Assembly (NCBI RefSeq): GCF_026735165.1
Contig: NZ_JAPQES010000001.1
Location: forward strand, 310,001-374,000
Direction of reading: 5' to 3'
Source of the DNA: Clostridium ganghwense
GTDB taxonomy: Bacteria > Bacillota > Clostridia > Clostridiales > Clostridiaceae
DNA length: 64,000 nt
Positions 33,533-44,065 of this stretch are shown here, piece by piece. A program made the position numbers and the translations under genes. Each line of letters opens with the position of its first letter. Within the stretch, counting starts at the first letter, position 1. A model generated the notes under the pieces. The model was not told where the DNA came from. It did not search any database and was given only the letters and a program-made list of their open reading frames with translations.

Positions 33533-36500
33533 TTATTTCTGTATTACAAACTCCATCTCAATAGGAGATAGTAACTTATCTACTTTTTTACTCTTATCTA
33601 CTGATTGAATACCTTTAATGAATAAAGTATATTTTTTACCTTTTTCATATAACTTCTCTGATTCTATTTTAATAGCTTTATCCTTTTTATCATAGCTTAC
33701 CTTTACTTTCACTTGATGATTTTGTTCATCTAGAACATAAACATTCGATGTATTTACTGTTAACTCATCAAGTTCTTGAGAAAATTTAACATCCCATTTT
33801 TTATCTACAGGCACATTTTCCTTTTTCTCCAAATCTGTAAAAAATGTTTTTTCTTCTTTAGAATTTAAAAGATTCTTTATAGCAACAAAGTTTTTCTTGT
33901 TTTCTTTTATTTTTGTTTCTCCACCTACAACACATAAGTAATCTTGCTTTAATAAAGCATCTATAACAGGTGCAAAATTTCTTATGTCTTCTGCCTTAGT
34001 TGATATAATCTCTTCTCTTTGTTTTTGTATATCTGATTGTTTAGTATGACTTATATACAAACTATCTGCTATAATACCATCTGCAGCAGGACCCATAATA
34101 CTGCTCAACATATTGGTAGCACTATCCAATTTTCCAATAGTTCCTATTACATAGTTAGTCATCTCTTTTTCATCTGCATCAAAGTTTTTAAGATATTCTG
34201 GAATTCCATCAATAGTATCTATAGTTTCTTTTAAATTTGGATCTCTATAAGATGAAAACAATACAACAGAGTTATCTATTGTCATATTAGCACCATAAGC
34301 TCCACCTTTTATCCTTATATTATTCCATAAATAACCGCTTTGTAATATATTAGAGAGTACTGCAAGCTTTCCATTTGATTCATATCCTGCTTTTTTCAAG
34401 TCTCCACCTTTAACTACATATTGAACCTTTGAAGGTGTCATTATTCCTTCGTTTATTTCGGAACTATCAAAAGTATATTTACAACTTGTAAGCTTTTCAT
34501 TTCTTAAATTATTTGTGAAATCCTTAAAGCTATCACCAAATTTTTTGTAATTTTCATCTTCTCCAGTATAACTTGCTATCATATCCTGTTTATTAAATAT
34601 AAGGTTTCTAACTTCTTGTAATTTTTTTACTATTTCATCACTTTTATTGTCAAAGTTTTTATCTAAATCACATAAGAATTTATAAAAATCTTCGTTTTTA
34701 TAATCATTATATTTACCAGATTCAGACATATAAGATAATACTTTTTGTATTGCCATAGCATTACCGCTTGACATTAACTGCATTTCTTTTCCCATTTTCA
34801 TATTATTTATTATTTCTTTCAATCTTGTCTTATCATTTAATTTACTGTTGTACATAATTTCCTGTAAAAGCTGAAAATTCTTAGGTAATTTTTCACTTAA
34901 TGATACTATACTCACTGTCATTTTAGGATAATATGTATTATTATCGCCATGCTTTGTGAAAGAAGTATTACTAAAAGAAATTCCACCTGAATTAGTTAAT
35001 ATTTCTTCTGTCAAATCTTCTTTAGTATAATTTTTTGTATCTATATTTTCTAAAATTTCTTCTAGTAAATACATATAACCTAACTTTTCTTGAGGTACTT
35101 TAGTTGTATCAAAATATAGTCTTATAGAATCTACTCCATTAGTAAAAATAGGGTGATAAAGCACCTTAACTCCATTTTCATTTTTTTCTATTGTCTTATA
35201 TTCTTTAGCCTTAATATTTATATCTTCACGAGTAAGACTTGGTAATGTATTTAGAGCTTCCTTTGAATTTGGAGTTTCTTGCCAAGCTTTAAGCTCTTTA
35301 GTTTCCTTCACAAGTTTATTTATATCTTCCTTTGAAAGAGAAGCTTTAATCTTTGCTAATTTTGCTTTTAACTCTGCTTCTTTCTTTTTTTCAAGTCCAG
35401 GTACAGGTTTTAAAACTACCAGTGAAGAGTGTTTATTATCTATTAAATACTTCTGTATTAATGTTTTTAAATATCCTTTTTGTATCTTATCTTTAATATT
35501 TGCTACATCTGAATTGATATTTAAATATAAAGTTGGATTTCCATCGTATAACCAGCTTCTCATTATTAGATTATTGTACATAAGCGCAAAATTGCCTTTT
35601 ACAGTACGATTAGAAAGCTCATAGATATTAAGTACAGAATTTAGTAAATCTTTATCAAAGCCATTTTTAACTATGTTCTGAAGAGTTTCATCAATTACCT
35701 TTTGAAACTTCTCTTTTTGATTTTCATTTACATTTTCTGCAGTTATATTAAAGGTTGGCTGCAAATACTGTATGTCAAATTGGGCTCTTACATTTTCACC
35801 AAATCCATTTTCCTTCAATGCTTTAGAAATAGGTGAAGATGGCATTCCTGTAAGTAAGGTTTGAAGTACTAAAAATCCCAGTACTGTATCTTTATTTGTA
35901 ACTGTATCAATTACATAGTTTGAACTTAAATAAGTTTTGTTTTCAATTGGTGTTCCCTTAGGTACTGAATATTCAACAACTTTTGTTTTTCTTTCATTAA
36001 ATGGCTTTTGGAGCTGTATTTTAGTATTAACTTCTTTTTTATCAAAGTTATTTAAATATTTTTCTCCTATAAATTTTAGTGTTTTATTAATATCTAGATT
36101 ACCTGATAGATAAAAATAACTGTTTGAAGGAGTATAGTGTTTCTTATACGTTTTAACAAAATCTTCATAAGTTAAATTTGGAATATCATCAGGATATCCA
36201 CCAGATTCATATTTATATGAAGTATCCGGGAAAAGAGACTGCGCAATAGCTTTATTTAGTATTCTTTCAGGTGATGAATAGTTTCCCTTCATTTCATTGT
36301 AAACTATACCATTATACTTTAACTCTCCATCTTGAGAATTTAGTTCATATCTCCATCCTTCTTCTTGAAAGATTCTTTTATCCTTAACCATATTAGGATA
36401 AAAAACAGCATCTAAATATATACTCATTAGATTCTCAAAATCTTTATTATTCTTACTTGATACTGGGTACATAGTACTATCGCTTGCTGTCATGGCATTT

Positions 36501-36913
36501 AAGAAAGTATTTAAGGACTGTTTACTCATTTCTATAAATGGGTCTTTAACAGGATAATTTTTAGAGCCTTGCAGTACTGAATGTTCTATAATATGATTTA
36601 CGCCTGTATTATCCTTGGTTGGAGTACGGAAAGTTACAGAGAACATCTTATCTTCATTATTATTATCTAAAAATATAAGACGTGCTCCACTTTTAGTATG
36701 CTTATATATATAAGCATTACATTTTAAATCCTTAATCCATTTTTTTGATACTAGTTCAAATCCTCCTAAAGCATTTTTTTCTGTCGCTGCATAGATAACT
36801 TGTGAACTTAAATCCAAAGCTTTAACTTTATTAAAACTTCCAAACACTAAAGTTTGAGAAGTCATTACTGCAGCTAGAGTTAAAATTAATGTAGCTTTTA
36901 ATTTTTTATTCAT
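33533..36913 (-). CDS. Secreted M16C zinc peptidase, PreP/HypA-like
   Basis: A 1126-residue metallopeptidase of the pitrilysin family. A signal peptide (about 1-34, ending near KVKA) shows export. The inverted zinc motif HxxEH is at residues 107-111, and the third ligand Glu lies in the YNEMKGN segment near 205. The protein has the four-part fold of presequence peptidase, with a helical linker near 510-560. An extra C-terminal beta-rich piece of about 100 residues (KKWDVKFSQELDELTVNTSN) resembles a bacterial Ig-like domain and may bind the wall. Probably degrades peptides outside the cell. Confidence 0.88.
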   Translation of the reverse strand: MNKKLKATLILTLAAVMTSQTLVFGSFNKVKALDLSSQVIYAATEKNALGGFELVSKKWIKDLKCNAYIYKHTKSGARLIFLDNNNEDKMFSVTFRTPTKDNTGVNHIIEHSVLQGSKNYPVKDPFIEMSKQSLNTFLNAMTASDSTMYPVSSKNNKDFENLMSIYLDAVFYPNMVKDKRIFQEEGWRYELNSQDGELKYNGIVYNEMKGNYSSPERILNKAIAQSLFPDTSYKYESGGYPDDIPNLTYEDFVKTYKKHYTPSNSYFYLSGNLDINKTLKFIGEKYLNNFDKKEVNTKIQLQKPFNERKTKVVEYSVPKGTPIENKTYLSSNYVIDTVTNKDTVLGFLVLQTLLTGMPSSPISKALKENGFGENVRAQFDIQYLQPTFNITAENVNENQKEKFQKVIDETLQNIVKNGFDKDLLNSVLNIYELSNRTVKGNFALMYNNLIMRSWLYDGNPTLYLNINSDVANIKDKIQKGYLKTLIQKYLIDNKHSSLVVLKPVPGLEKKKEAELKAKLAKIKASLSKEDINKLVKETKELKAWQETPNSKEALNTLPSLTREDINIKAKEYKTIEKNENGVKVLYHPIFTNGVDSIRLYFDTTKVPQEKLGYMYLLEEILENIDTKNYTKEDLTEEILTNSGGISFSNTSFTKHGDNNTYYPKMTVSIVSLSEKLPKNFQLLQEIMYNSKLNDKTRLKEIINNMKMGKEMQLMSSGNAMAIQKVLSYMSESGKYNDYKNEDFYKFLCDLDKNFDNKSDEIVKKLQEVRNLIFNKQDMIASYTGEDENYKKFGDSFKDFTNNLRNEKLTSCKYTFDSSEINEGIMTPSKVQYVVKGGDLKKAGYESNGKLAVLSNILQSGYLWNNIRIKGGAYGANMTIDNSVVLFSSYRDPNLKETIDTIDGIPEYLKNFDADEKEMTNYVIGTIGKLDSATNMLSSIMGPAADGIIADSLYISHTKQSDIQKQREEIISTKAEDIRNFAPVIDALLKQDYLCVVGGETKIKENKKNFVAIKNLLNSKEEKTFFTDLEKKENVPVDKKWDVKFSQELDELTVNTSNVYVLDEQNHQVKVKVSYDKKDKAIKIESEKLYEKGKKYTLFIKGIQSVDKSKKVDKLLSPIEMEFVIQK

Positions 36914-36953
36914 GGTAACTCCCCTCTTTTTATATTTATTGATAATTTACTAT

Positions 36954-36982
36954 ATATTAGCACATTATTAAATTTCATACAA
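36954..36982 (-). promoter_or_regulatory. Promoter of the M16 peptidase gene
   Basis: On the - strand TTGTAT (36977-36982) and TAATAT (36954-36959) are 17 bases apart. Confidence 0.6.
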
Positions 36983-37090
36983 TTTTTTGAACGTTCCTAA
37001 ATACTTATTAAGTATATTTTATTTCTAAAAATAAAAACTATAAGACTTAAATTTTTATCTATAATTAATTCACTGAAATTGGCACAATTT

Positions 37091-37119
37091 TTGCTATTTT
37101 TTAATTGTTATGATATACT
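37091..37119 (+). promoter_or_regulatory. Promoter of the gene at 37251
   Basis: TTGCTA (37091-37096) and TATACT (37114-37119) are 17 bases apart. The leader is about 125 bases and has a small hairpin near 37207-37224. The 337-base gap between this gene and the M16 gene holds only the two divergent promoters. Confidence 0.6.
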
Positions 37120-37250
37120 AATATAATTGATAGAAAATACTATTGATGTAAAATCAAAGTATATAAGCTAAGCATTTTTGCCTTACGCGGATAATTAATG
37201 AAGCTTAAAACAGTAAAATGTTTTAACTCAGAAAAAGGAGAATACTTATA

Positions 37251-37742
37251 ATGAAAAGAAATTATAAAATCAAAAAAACAATATCCATAAAACGATTTAT
37301 TTCGGAATTTGGAGAAAATTTTTCTGAGCATACAAAGAAAAAATTATTAGACTTAGAAGTAAGATGTGTTTTAACAAGAAAAGAAGATAATTATAGACTT
37401 GATTTAAAACATGTTGAACACACACATTACGATTGTAATTCAAGCACATGTCAAAAGGAATATGCCTATGGTCAACTTGTAGTAATCGATGGAACATTAT
37501 ATTTTTCAGAAGTATGTACAGAAAGTACTGAAGTTATGCAATCACCAATTGTGAGTACCATATATAATTCTTTAAATAGTGAAGATATGGTTTGTGATTC
37601 AGATATTAACTCAAAAAAAATAGACGATGATAATATTGACTATGTGATAGATAATATATTGACAGTATGTCCTGAAGTATCTCAAAAATATTTAGATATT
37701 ACTCAAGGTATGATTTCACGTGCCGAAAGAAAAAAACTTTAG
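37251..37742 (+). CDS. Unknown protein with a His/Cys cluster
   Basis: A 163-residue soluble protein with no family I recognise. Residues 1-35 are basic and helical. A compact cluster of H54, H57, H59, C62 and C67 (within HVEHTHYDCNSSTCQKE) could bind a metal. YAYGQLVVIDGTLYFSEVC looks like a beta hairpin. The C-terminal part (about 115-163) is acidic, then helical, and ends in SRAERKKL. The start ATG has AAAAGGAG upstream. It has its own promoter and is followed by a structured non-coding stretch. Confidence 0.7.
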   Translation: MKRNYKIKKTISIKRFISEFGENFSEHTKKKLLDLEVRCVLTRKEDNYRLDLKHVEHTHYDCNSSTCQKEYAYGQLVVIDGTLYFSEVCTESTEVMQSPIVSTIYNSLNSEDMVCDSDINSKKIDDDNIDYVIDNILTVCPEVSQKYLDITQGMISRAERKKL

Positions 37743-37768
37743 TATTTTTTATAATAAATCCTGAACTT

Positions 37769-37832
37769 ATGTGAATATAACAGACACAAAAATCGAATTT
37801 TTTATATAGATTTTTGGGCCCTGTTTTCACAT
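37769..37832 (+). other. Three-part stem-loop in a 306-base intergenic stretch
   Basis: ATGTGAA pairs with TTCACAT, AACAG with CTGTT and CAAAAATC with GATTTTTG, with small internal loops and a 14-base end loop. It lies just after the gene at 37251. No T run follows, so it is not a plain terminator. It could be the 3' end of that transcript or a small RNA. The remaining bases up to 38048 show nothing else clear. Confidence 0.45.
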
Positions 37833-38048
37833 TGTTGAGGAGTAATGTTTCCTATCAGAATAAATTTCCCAATACCATTCGAAAAAACTTAACAAATAAG
37901 ATAATCAAATTATGCAAGCATCGAAAAAAATATCACTTTTCTTAAAATTTTCATAACAATAATAGGATATAATATAAGTATAATGAATTAATTAAAATGC
38001 ATACTTTATTTAACCATCTCACAAAATTAAAATGGGAGGTAAAATGTT

Positions 38049-38510
38049 ATGAAAAGTATCACATATGGCGAAGTATCCTTTGGAGCAATGTGTAAATTAA
38101 TTAAAAACTATATTTCAAAAGAGAATAAGGAAGAATATAAAATAACTGTAGGTACAGATTCTCAAAATTATGACATAACTAAGGTTGTAATTGTAGTAGC
38201 AATTTGTAGAATAGGAAAAGGTGGAATATTTTTTTACGATGTAAAAAAAGTAAATAAGATTACAAACATACGGCAAAAACTATTTTATGAAACCAGTTTA
38301 AGTATAGAAATGGCTACAAAACTCTCTTCGTATTTTAATGAGCATGATAAAAAATATGATATCAGTATTCATGTTGATGCTGGTGACAATGGACCTTCAT
38401 CATCTGTAATACCTGAAATAACAGGTTGGGTTAAAGGTTGTGGATTTAACTGCAATACTAAACCTAATTCATATGCAGCTTCATCAATTGCAAATAGGTA
38501 TTCAAAATAA
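38049..38510 (+). CDS. YkuK-like RNase H-fold protein (DUF458)
   Basis: A 153-residue protein of the YkuK family, thought to have a ribonuclease H-like fold. Acidic residues that could bind metal lie in VGTDSQ near 36 and HVDAGDNGPS near 114. The C-terminal KPNSYAASSIANRYSK segment is typical. The family occurs in spore formers; its substrate has not been set. The start ATG has GGGAGG upstream. It converges with RNase J, with a shared terminator between. Confidence 0.8.
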   Translation: MKSITYGEVSFGAMCKLIKNYISKENKEEYKITVGTDSQNYDITKVVIVVAICRIGKGGIFFYDVKKVNKITNIRQKLFYETSLSIEMATKLSSYFNEHDKKYDISIHVDAGDNGPSSSVIPEITGWVKGCGFNCNTKPNSYAASSIANRYSK

Positions 38511-38570
38511 TTCATAACATTAATTAAATATTGATTAGTAATTTTATCAGCCTATATATCAAAAATACAA

Positions 38571-38614
38571 AAACTTCTTAAGAACTTTAATTCCAAAATT
38601 CTTAAGAAGTTTTA
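38571..38614. terminator. Bidirectional terminator (family 2) between ykuK-like and rnjA
   Basis: A perfect 15-bp stem, AAAACTTCTTAAGAA and its complement, with a 14-base loop. The hairpin and the next 30 bases recur at 49508-49582 with few changes. Confidence 0.85.
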
Positions 38615-38660
38615 TTGTTAAATATACTAATTCCTTAATTCTCTTAGCCCTGTTAACCAA

Positions 38661-40325
38661 TTAAATTTCCATAATAATAGGAAGAACAATGGGTCTTCGT
38701 TTTGTTTTTTCATATAAAAATCTTTCTATGGCTTTTTTCATATTAGCTTTCAATACATACCACTCAATAATTTTATTTTCTAGGCAGCTATTAAGCTCTT
38801 TTTTAACAATTTCTTTTACTCCATGAATCAACTCTTCTGATTCTTTTGCATATATAAATCCTCTAGTGATTATATCTGGGCCTGCTATAATACTATAAGA
38901 CTCTCTCTCTAAAGTAACAACTACAGTGAGCATACCATCTTCGGCTAAGTGTCTTCTATCTCTAAGTACTATATTTCCCACATCTCCTACTCCAAGTCCA
39001 TCTACAAATACAGAGCCAGTACGAACTTTTCCAGATATCTTAGCCTCTTTATCTGATAACTCTAAAACCTCTCCCATATCCAAAGTAAATATATTTTCAC
39101 CTTTCATACCTAACTTCTTAGCTAAGTCAGCATGGTGTTTCAAATGCCTATGTTCTCCATGAACTGGCATAAAATACTTAGGATGAACCAATGTATGAAT
39201 TAACTTTAATTCTTCTTGGTAGGCATGACCTGATACATGTACTTCTTCTAAATCATCATAAATTACCTCTGCACCTTTTTTAAATAATTGATTAATTACC
39301 CTAGATATAAGTTTCTCATTTCCTGGGATTGGAGATGCAGAAATAATAAATAAATCCTTTGGTTCAATACTAATTTTTCTATGGTTAGAAAAAGCTATTC
39401 TTGCAAGAGCTGCCATAGGTTCTCCCTGACTTCCAGTAGTTATTATAGTTACCTGTTCATTAGGGTATTTTCGTACTTCATCTACATCTATAATGTAACC
39501 TTCTGGTATATGAAGATATCCTAATTCCATAGCTACCTGTGATATATTCTCCATGCTTCTTCCACTGAAAGCTATCTTCCTTCCATACTCTATAGAAGCA
39601 TTTACTATTTGCTGCATTCTATGAATGTTTGAAGCAAAAGTTGCCACAATAACTCTACCTTCAGCATTAGAAAAAGTTCTAGTGAAAGTTTCTCCTATAG
39701 CTTTTTCTGAAATCGTATGCCCTTGACGTTCCACATTGGTACTATCAGCCATAAGCAGCATTACTCCCTCTTTTCCTAGATTTGAGATACGCTCTAAATC
39801 CATGACTAACCCATCAATAGGTGTATAGTCTATTTTAAAATCACCAGTATGTAATATTGTACCAACCGGTGTATGGATAGCAATGGCACAAGAATCTGCT
39901 ATACTGTGAGTAACTCTTATAAATTCAATCTTCAAATTTTGTATTTCTATTATATCTCCAGCTTTTACTACATGCAGTTCACAATCTGAAAGTATATTAT
40001 CCTCCTTTAATTTATTTTCAACTATCCCTAATGTTAACTTTGTACCATAAATAGGTACATTCAATTGCTTTAAAATATAAGGTAATGAGCCTATATGATC
40101 TTCATGTCCGTGAGTTAGAAAAATGCCTTTTACCTTATCCGCATTATTTAGTAAGTAAGTTATATCAGGAATTACCAAATCTACACCATACATCTCTTCC
40201 TCCGGAAAGGATATTCCACAGTCTATAACAATAATTTCATCTTTATACTCAATAGCAGTTATATTCTTACCAATTTCTCCAAGACCTCCTAAGGGAATAA
40301 CCCTTACACTATCCTCGTTTTTCAC
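38661..40325 (-). CDS. rnj: Ribonuclease J
   Basis: Endo- and 5'-to-3' exoribonuclease in RNA turnover. The 554 residues have the metallo-beta-lactamase core with the HxHxDH motif HGHEDH at 72-77. A further His lies in VTHSIADS and an aspartate in LHTGDFKID. The beta-CASP part has ADSTN near 195 and the GSGxAxQEE-like SGHAYQEELK near 375. HPKYFMPVHGEHRHL near 398 and the C-terminal dimer domain follow. It ends in IVLPIIMEI. Firmicutes often have J1 and J2; which one this is cannot be told here. Confidence 0.94.
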   Translation of the reverse strand: MKNEDSVRVIPLGGLGEIGKNITAIEYKDEIIVIDCGISFPEEEMYGVDLVIPDITYLLNNADKVKGIFLTHGHEDHIGSLPYILKQLNVPIYGTKLTLGIVENKLKEDNILSDCELHVVKAGDIIEIQNLKIEFIRVTHSIADSCAIAIHTPVGTILHTGDFKIDYTPIDGLVMDLERISNLGKEGVMLLMADSTNVERQGHTISEKAIGETFTRTFSNAEGRVIVATFASNIHRMQQIVNASIEYGRKIAFSGRSMENISQVAMELGYLHIPEGYIIDVDEVRKYPNEQVTIITTGSQGEPMAALARIAFSNHRKISIEPKDLFIISASPIPGNEKLISRVINQLFKKGAEVIYDDLEEVHVSGHAYQEELKLIHTLVHPKYFMPVHGEHRHLKHHADLAKKLGMKGENIFTLDMGEVLELSDKEAKISGKVRTGSVFVDGLGVGDVGNIVLRDRRHLAEDGMLTVVVTLERESYSIIAGPDIITRGFIYAKESEELIHGVKEIVKKELNSCLENKIIEWYVLKANMKKAIERFLYEKTKRRPIVLPIIMEI

Positions 40326-40412
40326 TAAATCCTCTCCTTTATTCTTATAAATTATATTATTAATTTCACTTATTTTATTTTGCCTTATAGTGTTAAAATT
40401 AATTCTTTTTCT

Positions 40413-40440
40413 TTGATAAAGTTATACATAATAGTAAAAT
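40413..40440 (+). promoter_or_regulatory. Possible promoter of the AlaX-like gene
   Basis: TTGATA (40413-40418) and TAAAAT (40435-40440) are 16 bases apart, in the gap between the divergent rnj and AlaX-like genes. Confidence 0.5.
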
Positions 40441-40512
40441 CAATGACTTTTAAAATTTTCATGTTAAAATATAGTTATATACAGCATAATCACTAAAAGG
40501 AGTTGTTTAATT

Positions 40513-41727
40513 TTGCAAAAACTTTATTACGAAAATCCATATAAAAAAGAATTTACTGCTGAGATCATAAATATACTTGAGAAAGATAATAAATATCATA
40601 TTGAACTTGCTCAAACCTATTTTTATCCAGAAGGTGGAGGTCAACCAAGTGATACAGGTTACATAAATTCTATTCCAGTAACCCACGTATATGAAGAAAA
40701 TGAAAAAATATATCATGTAACTGAAAGAAATCCTATGAAAATTCATAGAGTTAAATGCAGCATAGATTGTAAGAAAAGATATGACCATATGCAGCATCAC
40801 CTTGGCCAGCATATAATTTCTGCTTGCTTTGTTGAATTATTTAATGCAAATACTATTGGTTTTCATCTTGGAAAAGATTCTTCAACTATTGATATTGATA
40901 AACTTCTTTCAAAAGATGAAATTAGAAAAGCTGAAGAAGAGGCTAATAAAATAATCTTTGATAATATTAATGTAGAAATATTATATCCAACCAAAACTGA
41001 GCTAAAAAAATTGCGTCTTAGAAAAACTCCACCAAAAACTGCTAAAAAAATTAGAATAGTTAAAATTGGAGACATTGATATAAACGCATGTTGCGGCATA
41101 CACCCAAATTCAACAATTGAAGTTCAATTAATTAAAGTTAGTAAGTGGGAGAAATACAAAAACGGTACAAGAATTCATTTTCTTTGCGGCTCAAGAGCAG
41201 TTTCCGATTACTTTTATAAACATGATTCAATAGAAAGAATGTCAAATCTTTTATCCTGCAGTGATAGTAATGTGTTATGTGAAGTAGAAAGACTAAAAAA
41301 AGAACTTAATAAAACTGTTGCTGAGAAAAGGGAATTAAAAGAAGAAGTTTCTAGATATGAAGTACAAAATATGCTAAATTCCTGTGAAAGCATAAAAAAT
41401 ATCAAGATACTTAAGTCTATATATGAAAATGTAGATTTAAAGGATATTAATAATTTGGCATCAAAATTAATATCTTTTCCAAACGTTATAGTTTTATTTG
41501 GAGTAAAATCTGAAGATAAAGCGCAACTTTTGTTCATGCGTTCAAAAGACTTAAATATTCTCAGCATGAATAACCTTCTAAAAGATGCTATAACCTTGAT
41601 TGATGGAAAAGGTGGCGGAAGTGATTTTTCTGCACAAGGCGGTGGAAAAAATAATAACAATGTAGATTCAGCAATAGAATATGCCTATAATAAAGTTAAA
41701 GATTTCATAATATCTAATCTAGCTTAA
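40513..41727 (+). CDS. Alanyl-tRNA editing protein AlaX with DHHA1 domain
   Basis: Removes Ser or Gly wrongly attached to tRNA-Ala. The start codon is TTG at 40513, behind AAAAGGAG. The 404 residues hold the AlaRS second additional domain (FYPEGGGQPSDTG near 37-49), the zinc HxxxH at 96-100 (HHLGQH) and the second metal pair in the CCGIHPN segment near 198. A coiled coil (about 255-300) and a C-terminal DHHA1 domain with GGGSDFSAQGGGK near 378 follow. This long form matches AlaX-L. It ends at a strong terminator. Confidence 0.9.
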   Translation: MQKLYYENPYKKEFTAEIINILEKDNKYHIELAQTYFYPEGGGQPSDTGYINSIPVTHVYEENEKIYHVTERNPMKIHRVKCSIDCKKRYDHMQHHLGQHIISACFVELFNANTIGFHLGKDSSTIDIDKLLSKDEIRKAEEEANKIIFDNINVEILYPTKTELKKLRLRKTPPKTAKKIRIVKIGDIDINACCGIHPNSTIEVQLIKVSKWEKYKNGTRIHFLCGSRAVSDYFYKHDSIERMSNLLSCSDSNVLCEVERLKKELNKTVAEKRELKEEVSRYEVQNMLNSCESIKNIKILKSIYENVDLKDINNLASKLISFPNVIVLFGVKSEDKAQLLFMRSKDLNILSMNNLLKDAITLIDGKGGGSDFSAQGGGKNNNNVDSAIEYAYNKVKDFIISNLA

Positions 41728-41740
41728 TAAGCATTAAGTA

Positions 41741-41783
41741 GATTATAAAGAGTCTTGTAAATTTTGCAAGACTCTTTATAATC
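41741..41783 (+). terminator. Terminator of the AlaX-like gene
   Basis: A perfect 17-bp stem (41741-41757 with 41767-41783) and a 9-base loop, followed by a short T-poor tail. Confidence 0.8.
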
Positions 41784-41955
41784 TTAAAAATAACATTTTC
41801 TTTTTTTTGTTAATATGAAACACTCAATTAAATATTATTATATTCGATATTTACTATATAATAATTAATTAGGTAGTTTCAAACTAAAGCAATTGAAATA
41901 TACAGAATTTTCTAAATATTTCAATTTATTAAAACTTAATAAGGAGATGAATAAG

Positions 41956-44004
41956 ATGTTTATAAAAAACAAATTATCAAAAAGTATTTTAACTAAGGTA
42001 TTGGCTGGATTTGTCAGTATAACAATTATTGTTTTTTTAGTTACAGGGCTTGTAGTTAATAAATTTAATAAAGACATAACATTTGAAAATATTAATGAAG
42101 CACTTAAAGCTAATAGTACTATTCTATCCCAGGATATAGATTCTTTTTTTAATTCTGGAGGTATATTAGTTACCCAGATGGCAACAAATACTCAAATGCT
42201 AAAGCTTGCAAGTGAGGTTAACGCAAGAACTGATCTTAAGGGTAATGCCAATTATTCAGATGTAATTGCTAGTCTTAAAAAGATTAAAGCTTCAAATGAA
42301 AATGTTGCTTCAGCCTATATCGCTATTAAAAAAGCAAGTTATTTAGTTACTGAATCTGAATGGAATTGTCCTGTTGATTGGGATATAAATAAAAGACCTT
42401 GGTATATAGAAACAATGCAAAATGGTAAATTGACTTATTCTGCACCTTATGTAGATAAAATAACAGGTAAAATGGTTATTACTATAGCATATCCTCTTTA
42501 TGACAATAACAGCAAAGCTGTAGGAGCTGTAGGAATAGATTTTTCCATTGATCAAATAGGTAGCATTATGGAGAAATATAAAATAGGAAATACAGGTTAT
42601 CCTTTTCTTGTTGACAAAAATGGTTTAGTTATATATCATCCCGACACTTCTAAAATATTAAAAGATAATTTAACACAACGTGATGATAAATTAAAAGATA
42701 TAGGTGAAAAGATGGCTAAAGGTGAAAGTAATATTGATATTTATAAATATGAAAATGTAGAAAGATATATTTCATATTCACCAATTAAGTCAAATGGGTG
42801 GTCCGTTGCTTCTGTAATAACAACGAATGAAGTGGAAGAAGATATTGTTAAATTCAATACAATCTTAATATTAATTTACTCTATAGGCTTAGTATTAATG
42901 ATTATTGTTATATTCTTTGTTATTAAGAAAATATTGAAAGATGTTCCTAAATTATTAGATGGAATAAGAACAATTGCCTCTGGAGATTTAACATCAGAAA
43001 TCGAAGTTAAATCTACAGATGAGATTGGTCAAATAGCTGAAGAAATTAATAAAATGTCTGTTCATTTAAGAAGTATTGTAGAGAAGATTTCTGTAAACAG
43101 TCAAAATGTAAGTGCTAGTGGTGAAGAACTTTTTGCTACTATATCAGAAATAAATAAACAAATAGAAACTGTTACATCAAGTACTCAAGAAATTGCTACT
43201 GCTATGGAGGAAACAAATGCAGCTTCTGAAGAGATGACTTCATCAGGATTATTAATCAAAAACAGTGTCACTACTTTAAATGAAAAAGCTTATAATGGTA
43301 ACTCTTCTGCATTAGAAATTAAGGAAAGAGCTTTAAAAATGAAGGCTGAATCAGAAGAATCTAAGAAAAAAGCATTAGATATCTATAAGGAAAAACAAGA
43401 AACTATACTAAAAGCCATAGAAGAAGGTAAAATAGTAGATGAAATAATTAATATGGCAAATATAATTAGAGGTATAGCAGAACAAACTAATCTTTTAGCA
43501 CTAAATGCAGCTATTGAAGCCGCTAGAGCTGGAGAACAAGGAAAAGGATTTGCAGTAGTTGCCGGAGAAGTAGGAAAACTCGCTGCTGAATCTGCCGAAA
43601 CTGTAAATAATATCCAAAATATTGTTACTCAAGTTAAAAATTCATTTTATAATTTATCCAATAATGCCAATGGATTATTAGATTTTATAGACAAAAATGT
43701 TACTCAGGATTATGATGAAATGATAAATAGAGCAGAATTATCTTTAGAAGATTCAGATAATGTTTTTAAGTTAGTAAAAGGTTTTTCACAAAATATAAGC
43801 GAAGTTTCTGAATCAGTTGAGTTGTTAGTAAAGTCTATTGAATCAGTATCTGCAGTTGTAGAAGAAGTTGCTGCTAGCTCTTCTGAAATAGCAAACAATG
43901 TAGATGATACAAAAGCTGCATCTGAAAATCTATCACAAGTTGCAGAAGAACAAGCTAACCTTGCTCAAGCTTTAAACGGCATGGTTAATGAGTTTAAAGT
44001 TTAG
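41956..44004 (+). CDS. Methyl-accepting chemotaxis protein, dCache_1 type
   Basis: Membrane chemoreceptor; I start at the ATG at 41956 because AAGGAG lies nine bases upstream. This gives 682 residues; an in-frame TTG at 41893 lacks a ribosome binding site. A membrane helix (about 14-36) is followed by a dCache_1 sensor (about 40-285). That sensor has [31 protein letters not shown] and YPFLVDKNG, the amine or amino-acid receptor style. A second helix (about 295-318), HAMP and the signalling domain with [20 protein letters not shown] near 540 follow. Ligand unknown. Confidence 0.9.
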   Translation: MFIKNKLSKSILTKVLAGFVSITIIVFLVTGLVVNKFNKDITFENINEALKANSTILSQDIDSFFNSGGILVTQMATNTQMLKLASEVNARTDLKGNANYSDVIASLKKIKASNENVASAYIAIKKASYLVTESEWNCPVDWDINKRPWYIETMQNGKLTYSAPYVDKITGKMVITIAYPLYDNNSKAVGAVGIDFSIDQIGSIMEKYKIGNTGYPFLVDKNGLVIYHPDTSKILKDNLTQRDDKLKDIGEKMAKGESNIDIYKYENVERYISYSPIKSNGWSVASVITTNEVEEDIVKFNTILILIYSIGLVLMIIVIFFVIKKILKDVPKLLDGIRTIASGDLTSEIEVKSTDEIGQIAEEINKMSVHLRSIVEKISVNSQNVSASGEELFATISEINKQIETVTSSTQEIATAMEETNAASEEMTSSGLLIKNSVTTLNEKAYNGNSSALEIKERALKMKAESEESKKKALDIYKEKQETILKAIEEGKIVDEIINMANIIRGIAEQTNLLALNAAIEAARAGEQGKGFAVVAGEVGKLAAESAETVNNIQNIVTQVKNSFYNLSNNANGLLDFIDKNVTQDYDEMINRAELSLEDSDNVFKLVKGFSQNISEVSESVELLVKSIESVSAVVEEVAASSSEIANNVDDTKAASENLSQVAEEQANLAQALNGMVNEFKV

Positions 44005-44025
44005 TTAACCTATAATTCCTATTCC

Positions 44026-44064
44026 AAAAACCCCCCATGGTTTTCTAATCCATGGGGGGTTTTT
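44026..44064. terminator. Strong bidirectional terminator
   Basis: AAAAACCCCCCATGG with CCATGGGGGGTTTTT, a perfect 15-bp GC-rich stem with a 9-base loop and T runs on both strands, between two converging genes. Confidence 0.95.
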
Positions 44065-44065
44065 C

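Noticed and set aside
37850-37905. Short peptide gene after GAGGAGTA
   Set aside because: Only about 15 codons, and the possible ribosome binding site is two bases from the ATG.
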